A stretch of DNA of 64,000 bases from Bacteroidota bacterium. Lineage in GTDB: Bacteria > Bacteroidota > Bacteroidia > Chitinophagales > Chitinophagaceae. The notes below the pieces were generated by a model that worked only from the letters and a program-made list of their open reading frames with translations, was not told where the DNA came from and searched no databases. The stretch covers positions 36,566-100,565 of the forward strand of contig JAFAEM010000027.1 of the NCBI GenBank assembly GCA_023424015.1. The letters run 5' to 3'. Below, one piece after another: positions 26,782 through 35,268 of the stretch. Position 1 is the stretch's first letter. Each line of letters opens with the position of its first letter. Both the position numbers and the translations under genes were made by a program.

Positions 26782-27228
26782 TCAGGGCTTTTTGAGGACA
26801 GGACTAGTTTTGCCAATATTAAATCTATGACTTAGAAATAAAGCGATGCAAATTCCCAGCACCAGGAGATGATACTCAAACCCCTCGCCTGCCTGGGCAC
26901 CAGCCCAGTTCATAAAAAATCCGTACTCCAGATGCGCGGTCACTATGATTCCCGCAAAAAGAAAAAAGAAGGCGATCGCCCATATTCTTGTTGCAATTCC
27001 GAGGATCAAAGAAATAGAACCAAGGAACTCAATCACAATCACCAGGAAGGAAACGATCCATGGCAGTTGCATGTCCACGGTCAGGTGCTGCATTTCCTTT
27101 GTAAATCCGGGTCCGCCAAACCATCCAAAAACCTTCTGCGCTCCATGGGGAAACATGACCAACCCGAGGGTCAGCCTCAGGATCAGTCCCGCCCAGTTAT
27201 TCTCCTTACGAAATAATTGAAGATTCAT
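26782..27228 (-). CDS. DoxX-family membrane protein
   Basis: The 148-aa protein has four membrane helices and the DoxX hallmark RLTLGLVMFPHGAQKVFGWF near residues 18-37, followed by VIVIEFLGSISLILG and the AHLEYGFFMNWAG loop. The family is linked with thiol or quinone metabolism, but the role is not established. It is the second DoxX protein in the window. A CRP-type regulator gene ends 70 nt upstream. Confidence 0.87.
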   Translation of the reverse strand: MNLQLFRKENNWAGLILRLTLGLVMFPHGAQKVFGWFGGPGFTKEMQHLTVDMQLPWIVSFLVIVIEFLGSISLILGIATRIWAIAFFFLFAGIIVTAHLEYGFFMNWAGAQAGEGFEYHLLVLGICIALFLSHRFNIGKTSPVLKKP

Positions 27229-27298
27229 TTTGCTGTTTTTAGATTGACAGCAAAGCTGAAATAAGTATCCCGGGAAAAAATTAAACTAGTTTAATAAA

Positions 27299-27880
27299 TC
27301 ATCGTCTGCTCAGTTTCCTTCGCAGCATACTTAAAAACTCAGGTGTGATACCGAGAAAAGAAGCAATATACTTTTGGGGAATGCGCCGGGCGAACCCAGG
27401 ATAATTCTCTAAAAACAAAAGATAACGCTGTTCCGCAGTTTGCGATAGGCCAGTGTTAATTCGTTCCAATTGACTGATATAAGCATTTTGTACCAATAAC
27501 CTGAAATAACGCTCGAGTTTCGGAACTTCGAGGTAGAGATCTTCCAGCCTCTCTTTACTGATCTGCAAAACCTCTGCTTCTTCTAAAGCTTCGATATTAT
27601 ACATCGATGGTTTCGCTGTAAGAAAACTAAGCATATCCCCTGTCCACCAGTCTTCGACAGAAAAGACCAGGGTCCGGTCATACCCGTTCTCATCAACGGT
27701 AAAAGTTCTGAAACATCCCTGGCCAACAAAGCTCTCGACCCGGCAGATCTCACCGGCCCGCAATAAAAACTCCTTCTTTTTAAAATGTCTTGTGGTAAAG
27801 CTGGAAACTATGATCTCCGCTTCCCTTTCATCAATGGAAACGTGTTTTAAAAGATGATCTATGAGTTTATCCGTTTGCAT
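27299..27880 (-). CDS. Crp/Fnr-family transcriptional regulator
   Basis: The 193-aa protein has a cyclic-nucleotide-binding-like domain (about residues 10-125; FKKKEFLLRAGEIC, GYDRTLVFSVEDWW) and a C-terminal winged helix that ends in IPQKYIASFLGITPEFLSMLRRK. The shape is that of the short Bacteroidota CRP-like regulators that often control stress or membrane-protein genes. It may control the DoxX gene 70 nt downstream; no operator was identified. Confidence 0.87.
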   Translation of the reverse strand: MQTDKLIDHLLKHVSIDEREAEIIVSSFTTRHFKKKEFLLRAGEICRVESFVGQGCFRTFTVDENGYDRTLVFSVEDWWTGDMLSFLTAKPSMYNIEALEEAEVLQISKERLEDLYLEVPKLERYFRLLVQNAYISQLERINTGLSQTAEQRYLLFLENYPGFARRIPQKYIASFLGITPEFLSMLRRKLSRR

Positions 27881-27923
27881 CTGTTAGGAACTTACATTCT
27901 TCTCATGTACACCGTTTTTTGAT

Positions 27924-28394
27924 TCATTGTGTCAAAATCAACTTTCGGATCAAAGAAATCTGGCCCAGGTGGTAATAACTATGTTCAATCACAGCCTCAA
28001 TATTTCTCCAGTAGGTTCCATATTTTTCATCAAAAAAAAGCTGATCGAACACAGCATCATCCATATTTCCTACATAGCTTATAAATCTCTCGGAGTTACC
28101 TAAGAACTCGTTTACCCGGTTATTCCAGTCAATGTCGGACCCGATAGGAGGTGCATCAAAACTATATTTGTCACTGATCTCCAGTTTGCCCGTTTCAAAG
28201 GCTTTCAACAATCCAGCCATGTAATAATTTACATGATAAGTGAGTGCGGCAATGGTATTTAAGTTTCCTATTTTATAGTTTGCCTGTTCCCAGTTTACGC
28301 TTAGCAACTGTTCCTTATAGTTTGTATTGGCGATCCATCGCCCATCGAGCAATACTTCTTTTAGCCGGCTGGCAATAGTGGAGTTTCTATTCAT
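27924..28394 (-). CDS. DinB-family protein
   Basis: The protein (156 aa from the ATG at 28394) is a four-helix-bundle DinB/DUF1572-like protein. Metal-ligand histidines occur in LTYHVNYY (about residue 60) and EHSYYHLGQ (about 140), the usual HxxxH arrangement. Members include thiol-dependent transferases; activity is not known here. The upstream in-frame ATG at 28439 is possible but adds an untypical N-terminus. Confidence 0.8.
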   Translation of the reverse strand: MNRNSTIASRLKEVLLDGRWIANTNYKEQLLSVNWEQANYKIGNLNTIAALTYHVNYYMAGLLKAFETGKLEISDKYSFDAPPIGSDIDWNNRVNEFLGNSERFISYVGNMDDAVFDQLFFDEKYGTYWRNIEAVIEHSYYHLGQISLIRKLILTQ

Positions 28395-28450
28395 TGAATT
28401 GTTTTGATCATATTCTTGTAGCAGGCTTGTTTCAATCAAACTGTTTCTGG

Positions 28451-28745
28451 CTATCCCAGGAATTCCCTTGCCACGTCACCTTCCACATTGAGTAGATTTA
28501 TTCAATAGCCCGCCGATGAGTGCAAAACATGCGTTCGCGTTATACTCCGGCAAAATTACTTCATTGAGTAATGTTCTTCTTGCATAATATGCAGGCAGTT
28601 TTTCAACCGTGATGCCATGGGCTATCACACGCGCTTCTACCCATCCGTACCAGGTTCGTCGGCCATTAGTCGCGTGAGGTGGGCCAGTACGGCTTTGGCA
28701 GAATCATATCCGGCATTACGGCTAACACCGAATTTTTTGATTACG
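28451..28745 (-). pseudogene. Degraded fragment of a second rhaD-type aldolase/dehydrogenase
   Basis: Translated on the minus strand in pieces, this DNA gives NAGYDSAKAVLAHLTRLMA, then GWVEARVIAHGITVEKLPAYY, then ARRTLLNEVILP and NVEGDVAREFLG before a TAG at 28451. These align in order with the dehydrogenase C-terminus encoded at 31525-31900 (NAGYGSAKAAQAHLTRLMA, GWAEGRAKAYGITVEELPAYY). There are at least two frame-breaking deletions, one of about 70 bp and one of 11 bp. It lies directly after lutC, in the same orientation as the intact gene 3 kb away. It is a relic of duplication or rearrangement. Confidence 0.88.
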
Positions 28746-28761
28746 GCTCATGCGTATCAAT

Positions 28762-29397
28762 CTATTTGGAACTACTGATGCCGGCAGGTTTCACCTTGTC
28801 CTCTACCGTAAGCAACATCACCACCATCCTCACTGCTCCGTGTGCACCGACCACCAGAGATTGTTCGATGTCTGCGGTTTTTGAAGGGCCGGCGATAAAT
28901 ACACCGAAGCCTGTGGCATCGATGCGGATCCTTTCATAGGCCTCATGCATGTCACGTACGATATTAGCCGGGTGAACGAGGACAAAAAGCTCCTGTGTTA
29001 TGAATGGGAGGATCCTCAGGGGGATCATGCTTTCGTCAAACCAGATGGCACCGTTCTCTGCCACGGCCGGGGCACCTGAAATAAATAATGTATCGGTCTC
29101 TTCCAGCTGAACAATCCGATCAGGAATGCTGTCTGTATCATCCATCTCCGGAATAGCATTGATAAGTTTTAAACCGGACTGTCTTTGTTCATGAATGAAG
29201 CGCTGCACCGCTTCTAAAGTATCAAATCGGATCACTTCGCCTCCATTCGCCACGAAACTACGGTAAAACAACTCCAATAGATCGTTGCCAGCCTCCTGCA
29301 TTGTAGAAACTAATGGCCGATGTAATATTTGCGGTAATGGTTTCGGCCCGGGGCGACTGGCATTTATCGCGTTCAATATCGTGTTACGATCGCTCAA
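28762..29397 (-). CDS. lutC: Lactate utilisation protein C (LUD domain)
   Basis: The 211-aa protein is a LUD-domain subunit of the LutABC L-lactate dehydrogenase complex, which oxidises L-lactate to pyruvate in the cytoplasm. Conserved features are the GPKPLP start, FISGAPAVAENGAIWFDES (about residue 105-120) and the VFIAGPSKTADIEQSLVVGAHG segment (split; about 160-185). The start codon is TTG, inside a 4-nt TTGA overlap with the lutB stop; no ATG occurs before residue 33. It is the last intact gene of the operon. Confidence 0.9.
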   Translation of the reverse strand: MSDRNTILNAINASRPGPKPLPQILHRPLVSTMQEAGNDLLELFYRSFVANGGEVIRFDTLEAVQRFIHEQRQSGLKLINAIPEMDDTDSIPDRIVQLEETDTLFISGAPAVAENGAIWFDESMIPLRILPFITQELFVLVHPANIVRDMHEAYERIRIDATGFGVFIAGPSKTADIEQSLVVGAHGAVRMVVMLLTVEDKVKPAGISSSK

Positions 29398-30767
29398 TTT
29401 TTTCTGTTCTTTAAGTACCAGTCTCTAAAACTTAATCGTGGTGGATCAGGCATTTCCCGCTGCCGGTACCAGGGATTCATTTTTTTTGATCTGGCAAGGA
29501 AAGGTAATAGTAGCATCACCCTTCTTGCTATCTTGCCTGAGAGCCGGTAAATCGATGGGTGCGATAGTACAAAGGCCATCAATTTCATGCCCATTTTCTT
29601 TGGTGAATCAACATATCCCTCACGTGTGATCTCCTGCCGCCATTTCCACAGTTGTTCGTGAATGTTGATCTTGACGGGACACACATGGGTGCATGATCCG
29701 CAAAGCGTAGATGCAAACGGCAGATCAGCGTTTGCCTTCATGTCGAGGTTGGGATTCAATATGGCACCTATGGGACCGGCTACGGCTGTATGATAACTGT
29801 GCCCACCACTCCGGCGATATACCGGGCAGGTATTGAAACAGGCTGCGCAACGAATACATTTAAGAGAGTTACGAAATTCCGCGCGTGCCAGCTGCTTCGT
29901 CCGACCATTGTCAACGATGATCACATGCATTTCCTGTCCTTTTCGGGGGCGGTGGAAATGGCTGGTGTATGTGGTGACAGGCTGGCCGGTTGCACTTCTG
30001 GCCAACAACCGGATGAAAACCGAAAGATGTTCCGCACGCGGAATGATCTTTTCAATTCCCATACAGGCTATATGAACCGGCGCTGCATGCGCACCCATAT
30101 CTGCATTTCCCTCATTGGTGCAGACCACAATACCGCCTGTCTCAGCAATCGCGAAATTTACGCCGGTAATGGCCAGGTCAGCCTCAATGAATTTTTGTCT
30201 CAGGTGAAACCTGGCGCTGGCCGTGAGATAGCCGGGATCATGATTGTCTTTTTCCGTACCAAGATGTTTATTGAAAGTATCGCTCACATCCTGCTTTTTG
30301 AGATGAATCGCCGGCAGTACAATATGACTGGGAGGCTCATCTCTTAATTGCACAATGCGTTCGCCAAGGTCTGTATCCACTACTTCAATACCTGCCTGAT
30401 TGAGCCATTCATTCAAATGGCACTCTTCTGTAAGCATGCTCTTGCTCTTGACGATCTTTTTTACGCCGTGCCGATCGCATATTTTTCTAACGACCTCGTT
30501 GTGAGCTTTTGCATCTGCTGCCCAGTGCACCTTCACACCATTGGCCAGCGCTTTTTGTTCAAACTCCAGTAAATATTCATCCAGCCTTGAAAGCGTGTGA
30601 TCCTTTATTTCCGATGCCCATTGACGAAGTTGTTCCCACTCCGGTAGCGCATGAGCAGCTTTATCCCGTTTCTGACGTATCCACCAAAGGGTCTGGTCGT
30701 GCCAGTCCGTTCGTGGCTCGTCAGCAATAAATTTTTTCGCCAGTCCGGCATGGTTTGACTGCATCAT
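29394..30767 (-). CDS. lutB: Lactate utilisation iron-sulfur protein B
   Basis: The 457-aa protein combines a LUD domain (about residues 65-290, ITGVNFAIAETGGIVV near 200) with two 4Fe-4S clusters: CIRCAACFNTCPVYRR (about 303) and CGSCTHVCPVKIN (about 355). It is the electron-carrying subunit of LutABC. ATGA overlap with lutA and TTGA overlap with lutC show tight translational coupling. The position directly after the rhamnose aldolase/dehydrogenase suggests that lactate made from rhamnose is the substrate. Confidence 0.93.
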   Translation of the reverse strand: MMQSNHAGLAKKFIADEPRTDWHDQTLWWIRQKRDKAAHALPEWEQLRQWASEIKDHTLSRLDEYLLEFEQKALANGVKVHWAADAKAHNEVVRKICDRHGVKKIVKSKSMLTEECHLNEWLNQAGIEVVDTDLGERIVQLRDEPPSHIVLPAIHLKKQDVSDTFNKHLGTEKDNHDPGYLTASARFHLRQKFIEADLAITGVNFAIAETGGIVVCTNEGNADMGAHAAPVHIACMGIEKIIPRAEHLSVFIRLLARSATGQPVTTYTSHFHRPRKGQEMHVIIVDNGRTKQLARAEFRNSLKCIRCAACFNTCPVYRRSGGHSYHTAVAGPIGAILNPNLDMKANADLPFASTLCGSCTHVCPVKINIHEQLWKWRQEITREGYVDSPKKMGMKLMAFVLSHPSIYRLSGKIARRVMLLLPFLARSKKMNPWYRQREMPDPPRLSFRDWYLKNRKN

Positions 30768-31501
30768 GAATTGGCGTTGAGGATTTCAGCAATATGCATG
30801 GTCCGGATCCGACTGCGCTTTCTTTTAAGTATACCTTCCATGTGCATCAGGCAACTGGTATCTCCGGCAGTGATCACTTCCACATCATTAATTTCATGTT
30901 CTGATATCCGGTCCCTGCCCATTTTTACGCTCACCGCTTCCTCGCTGACGCAAAAAGTACCGCCAAATCCACAGCATTCATCCACACGTGCCGGTTTCAT
31001 TAAAACAAGGCCCTGCACCATATGAAGTAATGTTTCAGGCTTTGAAAAAACAGGCTCAACGCGTTCCGACATAGAAGACAGGCCGAGCCCACGCTGGCCA
31101 TGACAACTCACATGCAACCCGACACGATATGGGAATCTCGCGTCGAGACGCTCGACCTTCAGGATATCGATCATGAACTCCGTCAGCTCGTAAATATTTG
31201 CGCGTATATGGTCGGCAGCATCGGGATCATCTGGTGATGCAAGATGTTCTTTGATATGTAGTACGCAGCTACCTGAAGGTGCCACCACATAATCATACCC
31301 GGAAAAATTCCTGACAAAATTGGCATCACACTTCGCCGACAGATCCGAAAATCCGCTGTTGGCCATTGGCTGGCCGCAGCAGGTCTGGTCAGTAGGAAAA
31401 AACACCCGGCAACCCAGCTTTTCCAGGAGCTGAAGCGTTGCGACGCCAACACCGGGGAAAAACTGATCGATATAACAGGGAATAAATAATCCTATGTTCA
31501 T
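30764..31501 (-). CDS. lutA: Lactate utilisation protein A (CCG-domain, LldE)
   Basis: The protein (245 aa from the ATG at 31501, MNIGLFIPCY) has two cysteine-rich CCG domains, CCGQPMANSGF (about residue 45) and DECCGFGGTFCV (about 185), which bind a cofactor in this family. It is the third subunit of LutABC. The ATG at 31519 is less likely because MNIGLFIPCY is the usual start of LldE proteins. The aldolase/dehydrogenase gene ends 23 nt upstream, so the four genes form one unit. Confidence 0.92.
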   Translation of the reverse strand: MNIGLFIPCYIDQFFPGVGVATLQLLEKLGCRVFFPTDQTCCGQPMANSGFSDLSAKCDANFVRNFSGYDYVVAPSGSCVLHIKEHLASPDDPDAADHIRANIYELTEFMIDILKVERLDARFPYRVGLHVSCHGQRGLGLSSMSERVEPVFSKPETLLHMVQGLVLMKPARVDECCGFGGTFCVSEEAVSVKMGRDRISEHEINDVEVITAGDTSCLMHMEGILKRKRSRIRTMHIAEILNANS

Positions 31502-31524
31502 GCAGCACGGATTATCCAATCAAC

Positions 31525-33645
31525 TCAACGAAGGAAGGCCATCGCTACCCCGCCGTCGACATTGATGGTATTTCCGGTTGACTTATTCAAAAGTCCGCCC
31601 GCCAGCGCAAAACATGCGTTGGCGATATCAGCCGGTAAAATGATTTCATTCAGTAATGTTCTTTTTGCATAGTATGCTGGCAATTCCTCTACGGTAATGC
31701 CATAGGCTTTAGCACGACCCTCTGCCCATCCGCCAGCCCAGATATTGCTGTCTGCGATCACGGCATCGGGATTGACGGCATTAACACGGATCCTGTCGGG
31801 TCCGAGTTCTGCTGCCATCAGTCTTGTCAAATGAGCCTGCGCAGCTTTTGCTGAACCATAACCGGCATTATTGGGGCCGGCCACGACCGAATTTTTGGAA
31901 ACAATATTGATGATATCTCCGCCAAGTCCCTGGGCGCGCATGACACTAAACCCCACCTGCGAGGTGATAAACTGGCCTTTCACCAGTATATCATATAATC
32001 GGTCCCATTCTTCAAGCGTATGGGTATCGATCGACCTGGAAATGCTGATACCGGCATTGTTGACAATGATATCAACACCACCAAAGTTCAATGCTGCTTC
32101 ATCAAAGGCATTTTTTATTGAACTCGCCTCCATCACATTCAACTGCGTGGAACAAACGGCATCCTTGCTGAATAGCTTCTCAAACTCACCGGTGGCTTCG
32201 GCCAGTCTTTCCAGGTTGATATCGCTTAGCACCACACAGGCGCCTTCTTCGGCAAATTTCTTTGCAATGGCCTTGCCGATACCTCCGGCACTTCCTGTAA
32301 CCAACGCAATACGGCCGCTGAGAGGTTTTGGCTTTGGCATGCGTTGCAGCTTGGCTTCTTCCAGCAGCCAGTACTCAATATCAAATGCTTCCTGCCTCGG
32401 CAGTGAAGTGTATTCGCTGATGGCTTCAGCGCCTCTCATCACATTGATCGCGTTGATATAAAATTCAGCCGCCACGCGTGCGGTCTGCTTGTCTTTTGAA
32501 AAGCTGAACATGCCCACACCCGGATACAGGATGATCACCGGGTTAGGATCACGCATTGCCGGACTATTAGGCCGCTTGCACGTGTCATAATATCCCGCAT
32601 ACATTTTCCGGTATGCTTCAAAGGCCGCTTCAAGTTTTTGCTTGACTGCAACAATATCAGAAAGATCTTCATCAGGTTGCAGTTCGAGTACCAGCGGGTT
32701 GATCTTGGTTCTGAGAAAATGATCGGGGCAACTCGTTCCCAACGGAGCCAGCCTTTCCAGATCGTTTGAGTTGATAAATTCCAGCACACGATCATCGTCT
32801 GTGAAATGGCCGATCATTCTTTGCCCGCTGCTGCAAAGTCCACGCAATGCAGGAGACAATACAGCGGCCTGTTTCCTGCGATCCTCCCGGCTTAATGAAA
32901 CAACTTTTTCACCGCCAAATACGGGTCCTTTTTTACCGCTATGCTGATCAATATAAGCGGCACAGGTTTCAACAACCTGCAAAGTGTTCAGGTAACATTC
33001 AAATGCTGTATCGCCCCAGGTAAACAAACCATGGCTCCCCAGCATAATGCCGCGGATACCCGGATTTTCATCAAGGCACTGTTTCAGTTGCAGGCCGAGA
33101 TCGAAGCCCGGTCTTTGCCAGTCGACCCAGCCAAGGGTTCCGCCAAAAAGCTCCTCTGTAATTTTCTTACCATCCTTTGCAGCTGCTATCGCAATCGCCG
33201 CATCAGGGTGCAAGTGGTCAATATGTTTAAATGGAAGAAATCCGTGGAGGGGCGTATCTATTGACGGAGCCTTACTGGACAAATCGTATATGCAATGATT
33301 AAAAAGTTCAACCATTTCATCTTCCTGATCGATGCCCCGGTATATATTCTTCAGGCTCCGTAAGCGATCCACATACAGCGCAGCGAGGCCTGATCTTTTT
33401 AATGTACCAATATCCCCTCCTGATCCTTTTACCCACATAACTTCCGTTTCCGTTCCTGTAAGCGGATCCTGCGCCATGGCCTTGCAGGATGTATTACCAC
33501 CGCCATAATTGGTTAACCGGAGATCTGCACCCAACAGATTGGAACGATAAATCAGTAATCCTACTTCATCACCGGCCAGAGCTGCCGCCTTCTTTTCATC
33601 CCAGAGATAACTGACATGCTTGAATTGATCTGTTTGCGTATTCAT
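31525..33645 (-). CDS. rhaD: Bifunctional rhamnulose-1-phosphate aldolase/short-chain dehydrogenase
   Basis: The 706-aa fusion (start ATG 33645) cleaves L-rhamnulose-1-phosphate to dihydroxyacetone phosphate and L-lactaldehyde, then probably oxidises or reduces the aldehyde. Residues about 1-430 are a class II aldolase with metal-site HIDHLHPDA (about 150) and LGSHGLFTW (about 220). Residues about 435-706 are a short-chain dehydrogenase with ALVTGSAGGIGKAIA (about 443) and YGSAK (about 592). This matches the RhaD-ADH/RhaEW family, in which lactaldehyde dehydrogenase activity has been described. The downstream lut genes support oxidation to lactate. The 69 extra upstream codons are rejected as atypical. 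A 233-nt gap before it may hold its own promoter. Confidence 0.93.
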   Translation of the reverse strand: MNTQTDQFKHVSYLWDEKKAAALAGDEVGLLIYRSNLLGADLRLTNYGGGNTSCKAMAQDPLTGTETEVMWVKGSGGDIGTLKRSGLAALYVDRLRSLKNIYRGIDQEDEMVELFNHCIYDLSSKAPSIDTPLHGFLPFKHIDHLHPDAAIAIAAAKDGKKITEELFGGTLGWVDWQRPGFDLGLQLKQCLDENPGIRGIMLGSHGLFTWGDTAFECYLNTLQVVETCAAYIDQHSGKKGPVFGGEKVVSLSREDRRKQAAVLSPALRGLCSSGQRMIGHFTDDDRVLEFINSNDLERLAPLGTSCPDHFLRTKINPLVLELQPDEDLSDIVAVKQKLEAAFEAYRKMYAGYYDTCKRPNSPAMRDPNPVIILYPGVGMFSFSKDKQTARVAAEFYINAINVMRGAEAISEYTSLPRQEAFDIEYWLLEEAKLQRMPKPKPLSGRIALVTGSAGGIGKAIAKKFAEEGACVVLSDINLERLAEATGEFEKLFSKDAVCSTQLNVMEASSIKNAFDEAALNFGGVDIIVNNAGISISRSIDTHTLEEWDRLYDILVKGQFITSQVGFSVMRAQGLGGDIINIVSKNSVVAGPNNAGYGSAKAAQAHLTRLMAAELGPDRIRVNAVNPDAVIADSNIWAGGWAEGRAKAYGITVEELPAYYAKRTLLNEIILPADIANACFALAGGLLNKSTGNTINVDGGVAMAFLR

Positions 33646-33753
33646 AAAATATATTTTAACCTGAGTTAAGTGTAAAGCTAATACCCGCTGACGGGTTTCT
33701 TGTCCTGAGCTATCCCTGCCAATGGAAAAATAAATGGAAGGAATTATAGCGTT

Positions 33754-33784
33754 TGACGTTTGATGCCGGATCCTGACGTTTGAT
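33754..33784. promoter_or_regulatory. Direct repeat, candidate AraC-type operator
   Basis: TGACGTTTGAT occurs at 33754-33764 and 33774-33784, a 20-bp period (two helical turns). It lies about 110-140 bp upstream of the aldolase/dehydrogenase start. Direct repeats spaced like this are typical of AraC/RhaS-type sites, though no such regulator is in the window. Confidence 0.4.
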
Positions 33785-33878
33785 CCTAAGTCACCCTGCA
33801 AGGTAAAGCTGGTTCCTGAACACTTGAACCTCACACTGCTTGCAGATAGCAAATGAAATGATCCATTGCCGCGTTACC

Positions 33879-35267
33879 TTAGGTTTTCCATCGCTTCAAT
33901 GTCACCAGGTCGGCCGGTAACGGGTGTTCATTCCAGGAGCTATGTATTGCCAGCGCAGCACCGAGAGCAGTACCCTGCACCATGGAGGAAGAGTAGACCT
34001 CCATATCAGCAAAAGCCTCGCTGAGCATAGTCATGTAAATACTGTTTTTTGAAAAACCTCCGTCCACATACATCTTCTTCACAGGCCTGGCCCTCATCAC
34101 TACCCGGGTGGCGATCGCCTGGCGTTCAATAATATCGAGCACAAGCCGATGATAAGCGTGTTCCGCTGTTTGAAACAAATCAAGTTCTCTCAAATGAAAT
34201 ACACAGGAGCCTGTTGGAGAATCTATATGTTTTTTGAGGCTTATGAATTTATCGTCCTCGGGTGTGCTGTTGATGATCTCTGCCCAATTCCTGCTGTATG
34301 AAAGATGCTTAAAGTAATCAGTTTGCAGGTTAAAGTGTTCCGCGATCCGCTTCAGTTGCTGATCATGATCATGACCCGCAAACAACATGGAGACTTTCAC
34401 CGGATCGCCTTCATATGTAAGGTAACTCAGGCAACCGTTACTGATCTCCTGACGATCAGACAAAGCCTTATTAAACGGATTAAGGCTAATGGTCCAGGTT
34501 CCTGTTGACACAATCACAAACGGCTCTGAAAAACTCATCAGGTATGGAATGACTGCCGCGGAACTATCGTGCAGGCCAATGCCTGTTACGATCCGGTTGC
34601 CATTTTTCTGTATTACATATGCCTGTTTACCCGAAGCGACCGGCAGGAGCTTCTGATCTATCCCCTCTTTCTTCAACCAGTCATGATATCGCTTCCCGCT
34701 GAAATGCCACATCGCCGAATGACAGCCTACATTTGTCATTTCTGAGGTGATCTTTCCGGTGAGTCGGTAACTGAGGTATTGCGGAAAATGCAAGACCGAT
34801 GAAACTTCTTCGTACAAAGCGGGGTGCTGATGTTTCAGCCAGTATAATTGCATACCTGTGTTCAGATGACCCATCAGCGGTGAGGCGGTATCCACTGAAA
34901 GTCCGCCGTCCGTGTCATAGGCCTGAACAAAACGTTCCATGAGATCCTGCGGATAAGGTTTCAGGTAATTATACAAAGGAGCTATTCTTTCCCCTGCATG
35001 ATTGATATAGACCAGTGAAGCTCCATACGTGGAGAAATTGATAGCCTTCAGCGACAGTTCTTCGGATCGCTGCAGCGATTGCAACTGGGTGAATATCCAG
35101 CCTTCCAGCGCATCAATGTCTTCGCAGGGAAACCCTTCATCGTCTGCTGCTTCAGGAAACGAAACCATTTCTTCCTGTATCAACCTGTACTCCGTATCAA
35201 AGACCAAAAGTTTCTTATTGGTCTTGCCGATATCAAATACTGCTATGACCGGTCTTTTCGCTTTCAT
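33879..35267 (-). CDS. FGGY-family carbohydrate kinase (probable rhamnulokinase)
   Basis: The 462-aa protein has the two FGGY domains. The ATP-binding start is VFDIGKTNKK (about residue 9) and the C-terminal domain holds YVDGGFSKNSIY (about 400) and a late GTALGAALA. It probably phosphorylates L-rhamnulose to L-rhamnulose-1-phosphate, inferred from its place between rhaT (1-nt gap) and the aldolase. It lacks close likeness to E. coli RhaB, so other ketoses cannot be excluded. Confidence 0.88.
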   Translation of the reverse strand: MKAKRPVIAVFDIGKTNKKLLVFDTEYRLIQEEMVSFPEAADDEGFPCEDIDALEGWIFTQLQSLQRSEELSLKAINFSTYGASLVYINHAGERIAPLYNYLKPYPQDLMERFVQAYDTDGGLSVDTASPLMGHLNTGMQLYWLKHQHPALYEEVSSVLHFPQYLSYRLTGKITSEMTNVGCHSAMWHFSGKRYHDWLKKEGIDQKLLPVASGKQAYVIQKNGNRIVTGIGLHDSSAAVIPYLMSFSEPFVIVSTGTWTISLNPFNKALSDRQEISNGCLSYLTYEGDPVKVSMLFAGHDHDQQLKRIAEHFNLQTDYFKHLSYSRNWAEIINSTPEDDKFISLKKHIDSPTGSCVFHLRELDLFQTAEHAYHRLVLDIIERQAIATRVVMRARPVKKMYVDGGFSKNSIYMTMLSEAFADMEVYSSSMVQGTALGAALAIHSSWNEHPLPADLVTLKRWKT

Positions 35268-35268
35268 C

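Noticed and set aside
31871..32461. Long plus-strand frame of 196 codons opposite the aldolase/dehydrogenase gene
   Set aside because: It is a shadow of the real gene: Ser/Pro-rich composition and no domain, while the minus strand encodes a clear fusion enzyme.
33646..33852. 69-codon extension of the aldolase/dehydrogenase
   Set aside because: No similarity to the family start, and it would include the direct repeat and likely promoter; MNTQTDQFKH at 33645 is the normal start.
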